64,000 nt of DNA from Algiphilus sp. (GCF_023145115.1 NZ_JAGLEJ010000053.1:1-64000), one strand, 5' to 3'; shown: positions 8,029-16,727, counted from the first letter of the stretch. Notes: a model not told the origin generated them from the letters alone. Program-made: numbers and translations.

Positions 8029-9297
8029 CTATTCGTTGGCTGGCGCGTTACCGAGGGCGATCAGGCCCCCGGTTGCGCGCTCCAGTTCGGTGCCGGTGGC
8101 AACCAGCTCGCGCAGGGCGTCGAGATGGTCGCGCCGCGTATTGATCAGGGTGTCCTGCGCTGTGGTCAGCGCCGGCGCGCCCAGCTCTCCGGCCTGGAAG
8201 GCGCGCTGAGTCAAGGCGAAGTTCTCGCGCGCAGCGGCCACCACCTCTTCGCTCATGGCCTGCACCCGCTGTCTCGCGGCCTGCATACCACTGAGCGCGG
8301 ACAACACTTGCAGCCGGACCTCGCGCTCCAGGGTTTCGCGGTCGAGGCGCGCCGCATCCAGGCCGGCGACGGCTTGCTGGCGCTCCCCGCCGTAGCGGTG
8401 AAGCACCGGAAGTGGCAGGGAGACGCCGCCACCGGCAATGCGCGCCCCTTCCTCTTCTTGGTAGAAGCCGAAGACCGTGAGATTGGGGATGACCTGGCGG
8501 CGAGCGAGCTGAAGCTCCTCGCGCGCCGCCGCCACGCGCGATGCGGCAGCCGCGAGGTCGTCGCGCTGGGCGACCGCGCGCTCGATCAGGACCTGCTTGT
8601 CCGGCATTTCGGGCGCCGTGGGCCTCAGCCGGCCTTCGAGCTGCAGCGGTGCATCCGGTGCCAGCGCCAGCAGCTCGCGCAGCCGGATACGGGCCTGCGC
8701 CCGTTCCGACTGCGCGCGCGCAAGCAGCGCCCTGGCGCGCCCCGCACCAATGCGGGCGACATTGGCCTCCATGCGCGTGCCCTGACCCGCATCGAGACGG
8801 CGCTGCGCGTAGTCGGCAAGGTCGCGGTTGACGGCCACCACCTCCCGCGCGGTGGCCACGGCGCGCTCCGCCACGAGCGCATCGAGAAAGGCGGCGCGCA
8901 CGCGCGAACGCATGGCAACCTGCAGAAATCGCAAGTCGGCTTCATCGGCGCTCAGTCGCGCCTGCGCGGCGCGCTGGCGCAGCCCGCTCTGCCCGGCGAT
9001 CCAGAATTCCTGGCTCAGGCGGATGCCGATATCGGTACTGGCCGATCCGTCCGGTGGATCGCGATCGGCAGCTTCGAGCCCGAGTTGGGGATTGGCGGGC
9101 ACCGCCCGCTCGGCGTGGACCAGCGCACCCTCGCGCTGGCGCAGCCCGATGCGCGCGGCAATCAGTGTGGGGTTGTTGCGCTCGGCCCAGTCCAGGGCCT
9201 GGTTCAAATCAAGCGGTGACGGCGGCTGTGCCGCAGCCGCCCAGCAGGGCGCGCCGGCCAGCAACAGGCCGGCAAGGCGCATCAATCGGAATGCCAT
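8029..9297 (-). CDS. Outer-membrane factor (CzcC/TolC family)
   Basis: A 422-residue protein with a cleavable signal peptide (LAGLLLAGAPCWAAAA) followed by two long coiled-coil repeats rich in Ala, Arg, Gln and Glu. The first is LDLNQALDWAERNNPTLIAA and what follows; the second starts after about residue 210. This is the usual OEP/TolC duplication. It forms the trimeric outer-membrane exit duct of the efflux complex. It is the second gene of the operon, 66 bp downstream of the small Cys/His protein. Confidence 0.9.
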   Translation of the reverse strand: MAFRLMRLAGLLLAGAPCWAAAAQPPSPLDLNQALDWAERNNPTLIAARIGLRQREGALVHAERAVPANPQLGLEAADRDPPDGSASTDIGIRLSQEFWIAGQSGLRQRAAQARLSADEADLRFLQVAMRSRVRAAFLDALVAERAVATAREVVAVNRDLADYAQRRLDAGQGTRMEANVARIGAGRARALLARAQSERAQARIRLRELLALAPDAPLQLEGRLRPTAPEMPDKQVLIERAVAQRDDLAAAASRVAAAREELQLARRQVIPNLTVFGFYQEEEGARIAGGGVSLPLPVLHRYGGERQQAVAGLDAARLDRETLEREVRLQVLSALSGMQAARQRVQAMSEEVVAAARENFALTQRAFQAGELGAPALTTAQDTLINTRRDHLDALRELVATGTELERATGGLIALGNAPANE

Positions 9298-9363
9298 CGT
9301 GTGTCCTCATCGCGAAAAGCGGTCGCGCCGCGCTTGGCGCGACGCGTTACGGGCGAATAAGGC

Positions 9364-9678
9364 TCAGGCGATGGGCGGTGTGAAGGGCGGTTCGAGCGCC
9401 GGCGGCCGTATCCCGGCGGGGACTGTTGCGTGATAGTCCCCGGCGGGCACGGAAACGAAGAGCGGGATATTGCTCGTCAGTGCCACTAGATGGGCCGAGG
9501 CGTGACAGCAATGATCACAGCCCGAGACGAGTTTCCCGCCCTCTGCGTGCGCGTGCGTCTCGGCAACCGTGCTGTCGTGATCAACCGGCAGATCAAGATG
9601 CGCAGACCACGCCACCCCGCTCAGCAATACGCTGAGCGCGACGAGCATCGCCATGGTGGGCAGAAAAGAATTGCGCAC
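9364..9678 (-). CDS. Small secreted Cys/His-rich protein of metal operon
   Basis: Up to 104 residues, starting at GTG; an internal ATG at 9654 would give a signal peptide beginning MAMLVALSVLLSGVAWSA and is a credible alternative start. The mature part has DHDSTVAETHAHAEGG and GCDHCCHASAHLVAL, a Cys/His cluster fit to bind a soft metal, then a Pro-rich tail ending PPALEPPFTPPIA. Similar short proteins (CopL/DUF2946-like) often lead czc/cus operons. A -10-like TATAGT on the minus strand lies at 9685-9690. It probably binds the metal in the periplasm or tunes operon expression. Confidence 0.65.
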   Translation of the reverse strand: MRNSFLPTMAMLVALSVLLSGVAWSAHLDLPVDHDSTVAETHAHAEGGKLVSGCDHCCHASAHLVALTSNIPLFVSVPAGDYHATVPAGIRPPALEPPFTPPIA

Positions 9679-10068
9679 CTCTACACTATAGCAGCGCTTC
9701 CGCCAGCCCTGCTCGTTAGCTGCGACACGCGTTACTCCCCAGCCATCGACGGGCCGGGGCGCGGACGCGTCTCAGTCGTGTACCGGCGCGAAGGACTGCA
9801 TATAGGAATTGTTTTCGTGGTGCTCTATGCGGATCTAGCCGCAAGCGCTGAGCCTTCAGCAAAAATTTCTGGCCTTCTCGGTAAACCGATTGTGGGACAT
9901 GCGCCAGGTACAGCGATTGCGCGCTATTTCGACGGCCTTATCGTTTACTGTGCATCCCGACGTTTAGGTTGATACAGACCAAGGTGGCGGGATTTAGCGA
10001 GATATAGGGGGAAGAATCGAGACGTGGCGCGGGTTTCCGGCCGGATCGGGGCGCGCGGGCCGGTGAGG
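9679..10068. other. Intergenic region left of prophage, no gene recognised
   Basis: About 390 bp between the start of the efflux operon and the prophage. It should hold the operon promoter: an ACTATA block (TATAGT on the minus strand) sits just upstream of the first gene. A plus-strand open frame ending at 9972 (IGIVFVVLYADLAASAEPSAK and on) has no start or ribosome-binding site that I trust and matches nothing I know. It could be the tail of a gene lost when the phage inserted. Confidence 0.4.
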
Positions 10069-10112
10069 TGGTTGCGACACTTGAGTTGCAACAATTGCCG
10101 GCATTTTTAGGG
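10069..10112. repeat. Prophage left end repeat (transposase-binding)
   Basis: TGGTTGCGACACTTGAGTTG is inverted relative to the right end. GACACTTGAGTTGC is shared exactly with the inner right-end copy, and the block GGCATTTTTAGGG (10100-10112) pairs with CCCTAAAATGCC at 48595-48606. It starts with TG, as transposable phage ends do. The last phage gene ends 60 bp further in. It is assigned as the phage terminus because nothing phage-like lies to its left. Confidence 0.75.
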
Positions 10113-10171
10113 TTCAACGCTGGAAAAATTGCTCGTCGAACTGCCAGTAAACGCGGCTCGAACGGCGGGTG

Positions 10172-10702
10172 CTAGCTGCCCAGGAAGTCCAGGAGCACGT
10201 CGCGGATCATCGCGCTGTCGGACTCGCTGATTCCGAGGAACGGGCGTGCCGGGATGTCGCCCCACGGGATTGGCGCGCCGCGCCTGGTGCTACCGAACTC
10301 CCCCTTGCGTGCGCCAAACTGATGGACTGGTGCGTACTCCATCGGGCTACCGATCTCGGCGACGTTGCCCGCGACGCGGTAGTTGATCGTCGTCGAGAGC
10401 GCGCGGCTCTCACCGATGAGGGGCTTCTTGCCCGCCATGCGCCGCGAGCCGCGCGCGCTGAGGCCGCCGTCGCGCCGGTAGCTGCCGCCGAATCGCCCGA
10501 GGTGCGCGAATAGCGTCGACGGCCGGTTCGGCTCCCACTGAGACCCGTCCGGGGCGCGCGACGTCTGGAACCGCTGCTTTGTCGAGTCGACGACCAGCTC
10601 GCTGATCTGCTTCAGCGCGGGCGCTGGGTTCCCGGCATCGTTCTGGATGCGCGCGAGGAACTCCTGGGCGCGACGATCTTCGAGCTGCAGATCGACTCTC
10701 AC
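10172..10702 (-). CDS. Phage virion morphogenesis protein (Mu gpG family)
   Basis: A 176-residue protein of the phage virion morphogenesis family. In Mu, gpG acts at head-tail joining or completion. Family features are a helical N-terminus (LKQISELVVDSTKQRFQTSRAPDG) followed by SQWEPNRPSTL and a C-terminal GRFPARPFLGIS-like segment, here IPARPFLGISESDSAMIRDVL. It overlaps the gpF gene by four bases and is the last gene of the leftward late operon. In Mu the next gene would be I; here I is more than 22 kb away at the head of the opposite operon. Confidence 0.88.
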   Translation of the reverse strand: MRVDLQLEDRRAQEFLARIQNDAGNPAPALKQISELVVDSTKQRFQTSRAPDGSQWEPNRPSTLFAHLGRFGGSYRRDGGLSARGSRRMAGKKPLIGESRALSTTINYRVAGNVAEIGSPMEYAPVHQFGARKGEFGSTRRGAPIPWGDIPARPFLGISESDSAMIRDVLLDFLGS

Positions 10703-11838
10703 AGTCCACCCTCCTCGAGCAGCCGCATCACGTTCTCGTCAGCCCGTGCATCGTCGAGCGATAGGCGCTGGAGCGAGGTCAGCGCCAAACCGCGCCCCGT
10801 TGCATTCGTCTGCGCAACGAGAATGTGCGCGCCCGAATCAGCCTCGCCGCCAAGCAGGCGCCCGTACAGGATGCTCCGCTCGCTGACGCGCAGCCGGTGT
10901 GTGGCACGGTCGATCACGCTCTGTGTGTCGGCGTAGTCGGTATCGCGCAGTTCAGGGCGATCGCGATCCTGGCGTCGGATGGTCGGGGATGTGAGCATCG
11001 CCACACGTTCCCGGGACGAGATCGCGTCCGCATCCTCGTCGGGGATCCGCGCGAGCGGCCAACCGCCATCCGGCCTCTCCCGCCACCGCCGGAAGCGACC
11101 GGTCTCTGCGGCCTCGCGGTTCATCGCCGCCAGCAGCGGCGCCGCGATGTCGTACGGACGTCCGGACATCTTCTCCGCCACTGCCGCGCGGATATCGGCT
11201 GCGACCGTCTCGCCGGGCATGTAGTCCCAGCCCGGATCGATGGTGCCCTGCGGATCCGGATCCTCACCGGGCTCGTCGAACCGACCGCCCATGCGGCGCG
11301 CCTGGGCTTCCGACACCGCGACCACGTAGCAGGAGCAGCCCCAGCCATTCGGCGGGTAATGGGTCTGCCACCACGGATCGTCCGCCGGCAGCACCTGGCG
11401 ATCGAGCGCCACGTGATGCGGTCGCGGTTCCGCGCTGCCGCCGTGCCGATACATCCAGTACGGCGCCACTTCCTGCAGCTCCGGATCACGCAGCTGCGCC
11501 AGGCGCCCGGCCGCATAGCTGGTGCGCATGTTGGTGCCGTAGATCACGCGCGTGCGCCAGTTGCGCTCGCCCGTGTAGGCCCAACCGTGCCGGCCGACGA
11601 TCTCGTCGAACTGCTGCCGGAACCAGTCGAGCGACCGACCCTCCGCCACCGCTTCGTCGATCGACGCCGCGAAGTCGGCCAGCAGATCGGCTTTCGCTGC
11701 GCCAGCGACCGCGAATGCGCGGTCGTGACTGTTGCGCATGAGGTCGGTCCAGCGCTCTGTCGGCACCAGGTTGCCGGTGCGCTCGCGGATCGCCTGAATC
11801 TGCTCAGCGAAGGGGAGGCCGACGTCCTCACCCGCCAT
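10699..11838 (-). CDS. Minor head protein gpF (SPP1 gp7 family)
   Basis: A 379-residue Mu gpF-like head morphogenesis protein. The conserved core is RVIYGTNMRTSYAAGRLAQL, YWMYRHGGSAEPRPHHVALD and WWQTHYPPNGWGCSCYVVAV, which is the PPNG...C.C motif of the family. Such proteins sit at the portal vertex and act early in procapsid assembly, possibly on ejection. It overlaps the portal gene by 11 bp, as expected for portal and F in Mu-like phages. Confidence 0.9.
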   Translation of the reverse strand: MAGEDVGLPFAEQIQAIRERTGNLVPTERWTDLMRNSHDRAFAVAGAAKADLLADFAASIDEAVAEGRSLDWFRQQFDEIVGRHGWAYTGERNWRTRVIYGTNMRTSYAAGRLAQLRDPELQEVAPYWMYRHGGSAEPRPHHVALDRQVLPADDPWWQTHYPPNGWGCSCYVVAVSEAQARRMGGRFDEPGEDPDPQGTIDPGWDYMPGETVAADIRAAVAEKMSGRPYDIAAPLLAAMNREAAETGRFRRWRERPDGGWPLARIPDEDADAISSRERVAMLTSPTIRRQDRDRPELRDTDYADTQSVIDRATHRLRVSERSILYGRLLGGEADSGAHILVAQTNATGRGLALTSLQRLSLDDARADENVMRLLEEGGL

Positions 11839-13405
11839 CGTCGATCTGCTCCGATTCTTCGATGACCGCCTCGCGGCCGTGCGCTCCGGCCGCGGCGAAG
11901 GCAGCGGCCATCAGCTCGCCGAGCTGCTGTGTCGGCAGGTCGCCGTAGGCTTCCAGCACCAGGTCGCGCAACTCCTCCAGGCTGCTCGCCTGGTCCACCA
12001 GATCCCGCACATCCTCGATCCACTCGCGCATCGGCGCCGCGGCCTCCGACCCCAGCTGGTCGGCGAGCGCCGGTACCGGCGAGGGATCCGCGATGCGCTG
12101 CCGCTCCTCGGCATTGCGGGCGCGGCTGAGCGGCGGCGCGGGTTCCGGCGCCGGCGCCTTCGCCGGCGGCGTCAGCAGCTCCTCGTCGTCGTCCGGATCG
12201 GGCAGCCCGATCTTGTCGCGGATCGTCGACATGCCCACTTTCAACCCGAACGGCACCAGCCGCGTGACGGCGTCGACCAGCTTTGGCACGTCCTCCTGCT
12301 CCGGTACCTGGATCCGGATCCGCGGATAGGCCTTCTGCGGACCGAAGTTCAGGTCGATCAGCGGTCGCACCAGGTCGCGCGTCAGCGTGGCTGACAGCTG
12401 CTTCGCGTCGGCCGTCAGCAGGTCGATGCGGACCTCGTTGTGCACCTTCGCCTGCGCCATCGACGATCCGTCGTCGGTGGTCATCGTCTGGCCCAGCACT
12501 GCCTTGCTGATCTGCTTGTCCAGGTACGTGCACAGGCGCTCGAACAGCTCCGCGCCGCCGGTGACGTTGCCGACCTGCTCGAACTCGATCTTCATGCTCT
12601 CCGGCATCACGGCGGCAGCGTCCGTGCCCAGGTTCGCCACCGCGCGGCGCAGCGCAGCGATATCCTCGCGCTTCGCGTTCGGACCGTACTTGCCCAGGCG
12701 GAGCGGCATGCCGAACACCTCCGCAAACGCCAACCAGTCCTTCAGCGCGTAGGCCTTGCAGATCCACGCGAACGCGACGATGCGCGCCAGCCCGCTCTTC
12801 ACCGGCAGCGCCGTGCGCAGGCGCGGCTGGTGCACCACGAACTTGTACGGCTTCAGCGGCACCCCGAAGGTCGGGTCATCCTCGTGCAGCAGCCGGATCT
12901 GGCGCCGCGTGTCGCGGTCCCACGTGAACCACCGCGGGTCCCGGAACTCGTAGCGCTCCGGTACCCACTCCCGGCCGCTGCGGTCCCAGACGATCTCGTT
13001 GACAGCGTAGCCCTTGCCCAGGGCATCGAGCTGCTCGGAGAGCATCACGTCGAACGCGTCATCGCGCACCACTGCGCGCACCAGGTCGGCGTGCCGCTGC
13101 TCGGCCGCGTCGTCCGTCGCTGCCTCCACCGTCACGTCCAGGCTTTCGATAGCCAGCTTGCGCGTGCCCAACACCGAGTAGTAGTGCTGGTCGCGCTCCT
13201 CCATGTCATCGGCGAGCGTCAGATAGTCGTGCGAGCGCCCATCGGCGGCAGCCTCCAGCAGGGTTACCAGCTGCGACGGCGTCAGTCCGCTGGCCGCGCT
13301 CTCCGTCCACACCTGGCGAATGCCGGTCAGGCTCGGACCGGCGATCTCCTCCTCGAGGACGTCGAGATCCAGCGGCTCGCCGTCCGGTCCGACAATGCGT
13401 CCCAT
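11828..13405 (-). CDS. Portal protein (DUF935, Mu gp29)
   Basis: A 525-residue DUF935 portal protein. Recognisable segments are MGRIVGPDGEPLDLDVLEEE at the start, DYLTLADDMEERDQHYYSVL, the long WIPERYEFRDPRWFTWD-like stretch (here WVPERYEFRDPRWFTW), and KAVLGQTMTTDDGSSMAQAK with the conserved LGQT. It forms the dodecameric ring through which the terminase packages DNA. The C-terminal about 110 residues are Pro/Ala/Glu-rich and variable. Its ATG overlaps the terminase stop. Confidence 0.92.
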   Translation of the reverse strand: MGRIVGPDGEPLDLDVLEEEIAGPSLTGIRQVWTESAASGLTPSQLVTLLEAAADGRSHDYLTLADDMEERDQHYYSVLGTRKLAIESLDVTVEAATDDAAEQRHADLVRAVVRDDAFDVMLSEQLDALGKGYAVNEIVWDRSGREWVPERYEFRDPRWFTWDRDTRRQIRLLHEDDPTFGVPLKPYKFVVHQPRLRTALPVKSGLARIVAFAWICKAYALKDWLAFAEVFGMPLRLGKYGPNAKREDIAALRRAVANLGTDAAAVMPESMKIEFEQVGNVTGGAELFERLCTYLDKQISKAVLGQTMTTDDGSSMAQAKVHNEVRIDLLTADAKQLSATLTRDLVRPLIDLNFGPQKAYPRIRIQVPEQEDVPKLVDAVTRLVPFGLKVGMSTIRDKIGLPDPDDDEELLTPPAKAPAPEPAPPLSRARNAEERQRIADPSPVPALADQLGSEAAAPMREWIEDVRDLVDQASSLEELRDLVLEAYGDLPTQQLGELMAAAFAAAGAHGREAVIEESEQIDDGG

Positions 13406-14802
13406 CAGATCACCCCTCGATAGCGGTTGAAGCCGGCCGTGGTCGCAATGCGATCGTCGTCTTCGTCGTCGTCCTCGCGCCGCCGGCCGACGCGCACGGG
13501 CTCATAGCGAAACGGCTGGTAGGGCGAGCTGCCCGCATACAGCGCCAAGAACTTCGCCCATGCGCGGTCGGCGTGGCCATCGGTGTCGCCGTCGGCGTCG
13601 AAGCGCGGCGCGCCGGTCGGCGTCACCAGCTTGCGCAGGCTGTGCAGATCCGCGCGGATCAGCTGGTCGCCCAGCGGGATCCGCGTCTTGCGGTCCTCGA
13701 ACACCTGCTTGCCGTTGGTGGCCAGCATCAGCTTGTTCGGGCCGGTGAACTGCACCCCCTCGACCACGTACTCGCCGTAGCGCCGCTGTGCATCCTCCAC
13801 CGGCTTCTCGCCCATGCCGGTCTGGTCCATGCACAGGCGCATCACCCGGTACCGGCGCATCACCTCGTCGAGGAGCTGATCCTGCTCGCGAAAGCTGATG
13901 CGCTGCTTCGCGATCACCTCGCGCGTCCAGAACACATCGCCGATCAGCTCGTCGACCCAGACCACCCACAGATCCTTGCGGCGGCCGATATCGTTGCCGA
14001 CGTAGCACGGGCCGCCGGTGTAGTGATCCGGATCGCCGGCCTTGTCGTGCTCCACCGCGTTGATCAGGTCGTAGTCGAGCCAGGCGCTGGCCTCGTCCAG
14101 CCATTCCAGCAGGTACTCCTGGCGCCATAGATCGTCGTCGCCCAGGCCCTCCCTCAGGTCATCGGCATCGCGATCGAGACCACCCGCGATGGCGTCGTGG
14201 ATATTGCACAGGTGCAAGCTCCAGCGCCCGGCGGTCGCATGGCCGGTCGCGCGCAACTCATCCTCCACGCCGCCCTGAGTGAGCAGCTCGTAGAACTTGT
14301 TGCTCTTGCCGTTGGGCGTGCTGATCACGCGCAACAACAAATCCTTGCGCGAGATGACCGGGAACAGTGCGCCCCAGATCTTCCGGCTGTCGGCGTGGAA
14401 CGCGAACTCGTCGAGGAGCACGTTCGCCGTGAAGCCACGCGCGGTATCGGGATTGCTCGGCAGCCCGGTGATGCGCGACCCGTTCGGCAGCTTCACCTCC
14501 AGCGCCTTGTCCTCGCAGCCGTCCCACTGCACCTCAAGCGCATCGAACGTCGCGCCGTAGAGCTGGAAGTGCGCCTTGATGCCTTCCTCCATAGCCTCGC
14601 GCGCCTGGCGCTCGCCGCGCGACAGGATCACCCAGCGACGCTTGCCGCCATTGACCTCGGCATCGAGACAGTCGTCGACAATCTCCAGTGTCGATCCCCA
14701 GGTCTTGCCGGTCTGGCGCGCCATCATCCCGGCCTTGAAGCGCGAGTGATCGTCCACCCACGCCTTCTGGCGATCGTGCAGCCGGATGATCGGCTCGCTC
14801 AT
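13405..14802 (-). CDS. Terminase large subunit (Mu gp28)
   Basis: A 465-residue packaging motor. The ATPase half has a Walker A-like ARQTGKT at 28-34 and a Walker B LLDEFAF with Asp131-Glu132. The nuclease half carries YVGNDIGRRKDLWVVWVDEL (acidic RNase H-like first strand) and later RLCMDQTGMGEKPVEDAQ. It cuts and packages replicated phage DNA into procapsids together with the gp27-like protein encoded just upstream, with which it overlaps by four bases. Confidence 0.92.
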   Translation of the reverse strand: MSEPIIRLHDRQKAWVDDHSRFKAGMMARQTGKTWGSTLEIVDDCLDAEVNGGKRRWVILSRGERQAREAMEEGIKAHFQLYGATFDALEVQWDGCEDKALEVKLPNGSRITGLPSNPDTARGFTANVLLDEFAFHADSRKIWGALFPVISRKDLLLRVISTPNGKSNKFYELLTQGGVEDELRATGHATAGRWSLHLCNIHDAIAGGLDRDADDLREGLGDDDLWRQEYLLEWLDEASAWLDYDLINAVEHDKAGDPDHYTGGPCYVGNDIGRRKDLWVVWVDELIGDVFWTREVIAKQRISFREQDQLLDEVMRRYRVMRLCMDQTGMGEKPVEDAQRRYGEYVVEGVQFTGPNKLMLATNGKQVFEDRKTRIPLGDQLIRADLHSLRKLVTPTGAPRFDADGDTDGHADRAWAKFLALYAGSSPYQPFRYEPVRVGRRREDDDEDDDRIATTAGFNRYRGVI

Positions 14803-15344
14803 GCCTCGCCCCGGATGACGCTCCGTGCGTAGTCCAGCGTTGGCTTATCCAGCTTGCGCGGCCCCTGCTTCGCGGCATGGCCTTCGTCGAGCTTCTCCAG
14901 CAGCTGCTCGCGGAGGCGCTCTTCGACCTTGACCGTGACCTCCTCCGCGCTGGCCAGTCGCTTCATCGCCAGCGCCAGCGCGCTCAACGCACCCACATCC
15001 GGCTCCGCATTGGCGCTGATCTGCTCGGCGACCTCGTGCACGGACATGCGCAGCATCTCGATGATGCCGCGGCTCATCTGGCTGTTGCCCGCACCGAACT
15101 CCTTGACGAACACCTTCATGATCTCGTTCGTCTGGCGGTGCTTCGCCACGATCTTGTCGAGGCGCTTCTTGCGGCGGCCCAGCGCCGCGCGCGACGGTAG
15201 CTCGGCCTCGTCGCCGAACTCTTTGTCGAGCTTGGTCAGGATCTGGTCGAGGCTCAGCTTGCCCTGCGCCAGCTCCTCATCGACAGCGACGCGGATCGGC
15301 TCGGGCAACTGATCGATGCTGGACCGGCGTCCCACACTACTCAC
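14799..15344 (-). CDS. DUF3486 protein, probable small terminase (Mu gp27)
   Basis: A 181-residue protein from a GTG that overlaps the stop of the upstream gene by eight bases. It starts VSSVGRRSSIDQLPE, followed by LDQILTKLDKEF (an HTH-like helix pair) and RKKRLDKIVAKHRQTNEIMK, the usual DUF3486 pattern. In Mu this gene lies directly before the large terminase and is thought to recognise phage DNA for packaging. The context here is identical. Confidence 0.85.
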   Translation of the reverse strand: MSSVGRRSSIDQLPEPIRVAVDEELAQGKLSLDQILTKLDKEFGDEAELPSRAALGRRKKRLDKIVAKHRQTNEIMKVFVKEFGAGNSQMSRGIIEMLRMSVHEVAEQISANAEPDVGALSALALAMKRLASAEEVTVKVEERLREQLLEKLDEGHAAKQGPRKLDKPTLDYARSVIRGEA

Positions 15345-15633
15345 CCGGGCTCGGGCGTCGGACCCCGGGCACGATGGCCGTCCCTTCAGCCACATCATGG
15401 CCGCGGCTGGTGATCACCACCACCTTCACCGAGCCCATCGGCTCCAGCTTCACCAGGCCCTGCTCCTCCAGCCATGCCAGCACGCTGTCGAGCTGGTCTC
15501 GTGACAACTTCAGCGCGTACGCCTGGAGCTGATCGCGCAGGATCGAGCTGTTGCTCTGGTAGCCAGCCGACTCGGTCAGCGTGCGCAGGACGCAGAGCCG
15601 GGCGTGCTCGACAATGAATGCGGAGTAGCTCAC
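15337..15633 (-). CDS. Winged-helix phage late protein (Mu gp26 position)
   Basis: A 98-residue protein beginning MSYSAFIVEHARLCVLRTLTE and containing DQLDSVLAWLEEQGLVKLEP and VVVITSRGHDVAEGT, the compact winged-helix arrangement of phage proteins of the VpaChn25_0724 type. These occur between the DUF2730 gene and DUF3486 gene in Mu-like prophages, exactly as here. The molecular role is unknown; DNA binding is likely. Confidence 0.75.
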   Translation of the reverse strand: MSYSAFIVEHARLCVLRTLTESAGYQSNSSILRDQLQAYALKLSRDQLDSVLAWLEEQGLVKLEPMGSVKVVVITSRGHDVAEGTAIVPGVRRPSPGE

Positions 15634-16013
15634 CTCTTGTCGCCTCGCTCGAGCAGGTACTGATTGATCCGGTTGACGGTCTGGTTGATCTGGCCGGTGA
15701 GCGCCTCCTGGTGCCGCAGCTGGCCGCTCAGCTCGCTCATGGTTTCACGCAGCTGCTTCAGGTCATCAGCAGTCGGGGCGAACCGCAGCTGCTGCTCCAG
15801 CAGCAGGATTCGGCGCTCGTGCAGCTCGTGATCCGCTTTCCGCGCCTGGTCGCGCTCCCTGGCCTCGTACTCCACGCGCTCGATCTCGCTGCTGCTCGTT
15901 GCATGGCGCTTCCGCACCCAGGCCCAGACGCTCAAAATCGCCGTCGCGGCAGCGGTGACGATCGTCACGCCGACCCCCCACGCGAACCGCGCCAGATCCC
16001 AATCGACGTTCAC
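15630..16013 (-). CDS. DUF2730 membrane-anchored coiled-coil protein (Mu gp25)
   Basis: 127 residues from a GTG that overlaps the upstream stop (GTGA). A single N-terminal membrane helix (VGVTIVTAAATAILSVWAWV) is followed by a basic patch and a long charged coiled coil (SEIERVEYEARERDQARKAD, then QLRETMSELSGQLRHQEAL). This is the DUF2730 layout seen in Mu-like late operons next to gp26 and gp27. The function is not known. Confidence 0.8.
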   Translation of the reverse strand: MNVDWDLARFAWGVGVTIVTAAATAILSVWAWVRKRHATSSSEIERVEYEARERDQARKADHELHERRILLLEQQLRFAPTADDLKQLRETMSELSGQLRHQEALTGQINQTVNRINQYLLERGDKR

Positions 16014-16417
16014 AGCGCGACCCCCAGCAGGGCCATGCCGAGCACACCCGAGACCAACCGCCACACCCAGATCTCGGCGGCATCGTCGGCCGCGCGCTCG
16101 GCGGCGGCCTGTCGGCACGCCGTTACGGCAGCAGCCTGCTCCGACGCCTCCGCATCCAGCGCGATCGCCGCGTCGCGGACATGCTCCGCCTGCTCGGCCA
16201 GCGCGAATGCGGCTTCCAGCGTATCCGCCAATCGCTCGGCCTCCGGCAGCGCGTAGCACGCTCGCTCGGAGCCGTCGACCGTCTCCAGCGCGGCGCGCGG
16301 CGGCGCGGGGATCTCGATCAGCTCGCCGATCGACACCGGCTCGCGCTCGGGCGCCGGTGGCGTGCTCGCGCACGCGCTCAGCTGCAGCACGAGGATGATG
16401 GCGAGGCTATTTCGCAT
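16010..16417 (-). CDS. Lipoprotein with C-terminal membrane helix, u-spanin-like
   Basis: 135 residues. The N-terminus is a lipoprotein signal with a good lipobox (LVLQLSACAS, Cys16). The middle is an Ala/Glu-rich helix (about 60-108). The C-terminus is a membrane helix (WVWRLVSGVLGMALLGVAL). Outer-membrane lipid anchor plus C-terminal inner-membrane helix in one chain is the layout of unimolecular spanins such as phage T1 gp11, which fuse the two membranes in the last lysis step. It sits in the lysis cassette after the endolysin and holin-like genes. It could instead be a plain outer spanin partnering the preceding gene. Confidence 0.55.
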   Translation of the reverse strand: MRNSLAIILVLQLSACASTPPAPEREPVSIGELIEIPAPPRAALETVDGSERACYALPEAERLADTLEAAFALAEQAEHVRDAAIALDAEASEQAAAVTACRQAAAERAADDAAEIWVWRLVSGVLGMALLGVAL

Positions 16418-16727
16418 GACGATTCAGCCGCTCCAGCACCTGCGCCGCATTCCGGTGGCCGCGGTCGGACAACGCCTTCTGCCGCTTGGCCAGCTCGCCC
16501 GCGACGCGGTCGGCTTGCTTCTTGGCGTCGCGCGCGTCCTGCTGGTGTACGCGTGCGGTGAGCTCCCGGCCAGACACCTCGTTGTACATCTGCTCGAAGG
16601 CGCTCCGGCGCGCGCTGCTCCGGAGCATGCGCACGCGCAGGTAGAGCAGCACGCCGACCACGATCACTCCGCCGGCAGCGATCATGGCCGGCAGCCCGCG
16701 CAGGAACGTCCAGACCTTACGCAGCAC
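16407..16727 (-). CDS. Membrane-anchored coiled-coil protein, possible inner spanin
   Basis: 106 residues from the GTG at 16727. An ATG at 16775 is an alternative but would overlap the upstream gene by 59 bp. An N-terminal helix (GLPAMIAAGGVIVVGVLLYL) is followed by a basic and then helical charged region (ARRSAFEQMYNEVSGRELTA, later KKQADRVAGELAKRQKAL). This matches the form of Rz-type inner spanins. Its 3' end overlaps the lipoprotein gene by 11 bp, as Rz/Rz1 pairs often do. Confidence 0.5.
   Translation of the reverse strand: MLRKVWTFLRGLPAMIAAGGVIVVGVLLYLRVRMLRSSARRSAFEQMYNEVSGRELTARVHQQDARDAKKQADRVAGELAKRQKALSDRGHRNAAQVLERLNRHAK

Noticed and set aside
3725..8209. A 1494-codon plus-strand open frame opposite the efflux operon
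   Set aside because: It is the antisense shadow of czcA/czcB-type genes in G+C-rich DNA; the translation is rich in His, Gln, Arg and Asp with no domain, while the minus strand has clear RND and adaptor motifs.
9490..9972. 160-codon plus-strand ORF left of the prophage
   Set aside because: Its first half is antisense to the small Cys/His gene and the rest has no recognisable product or start signal.
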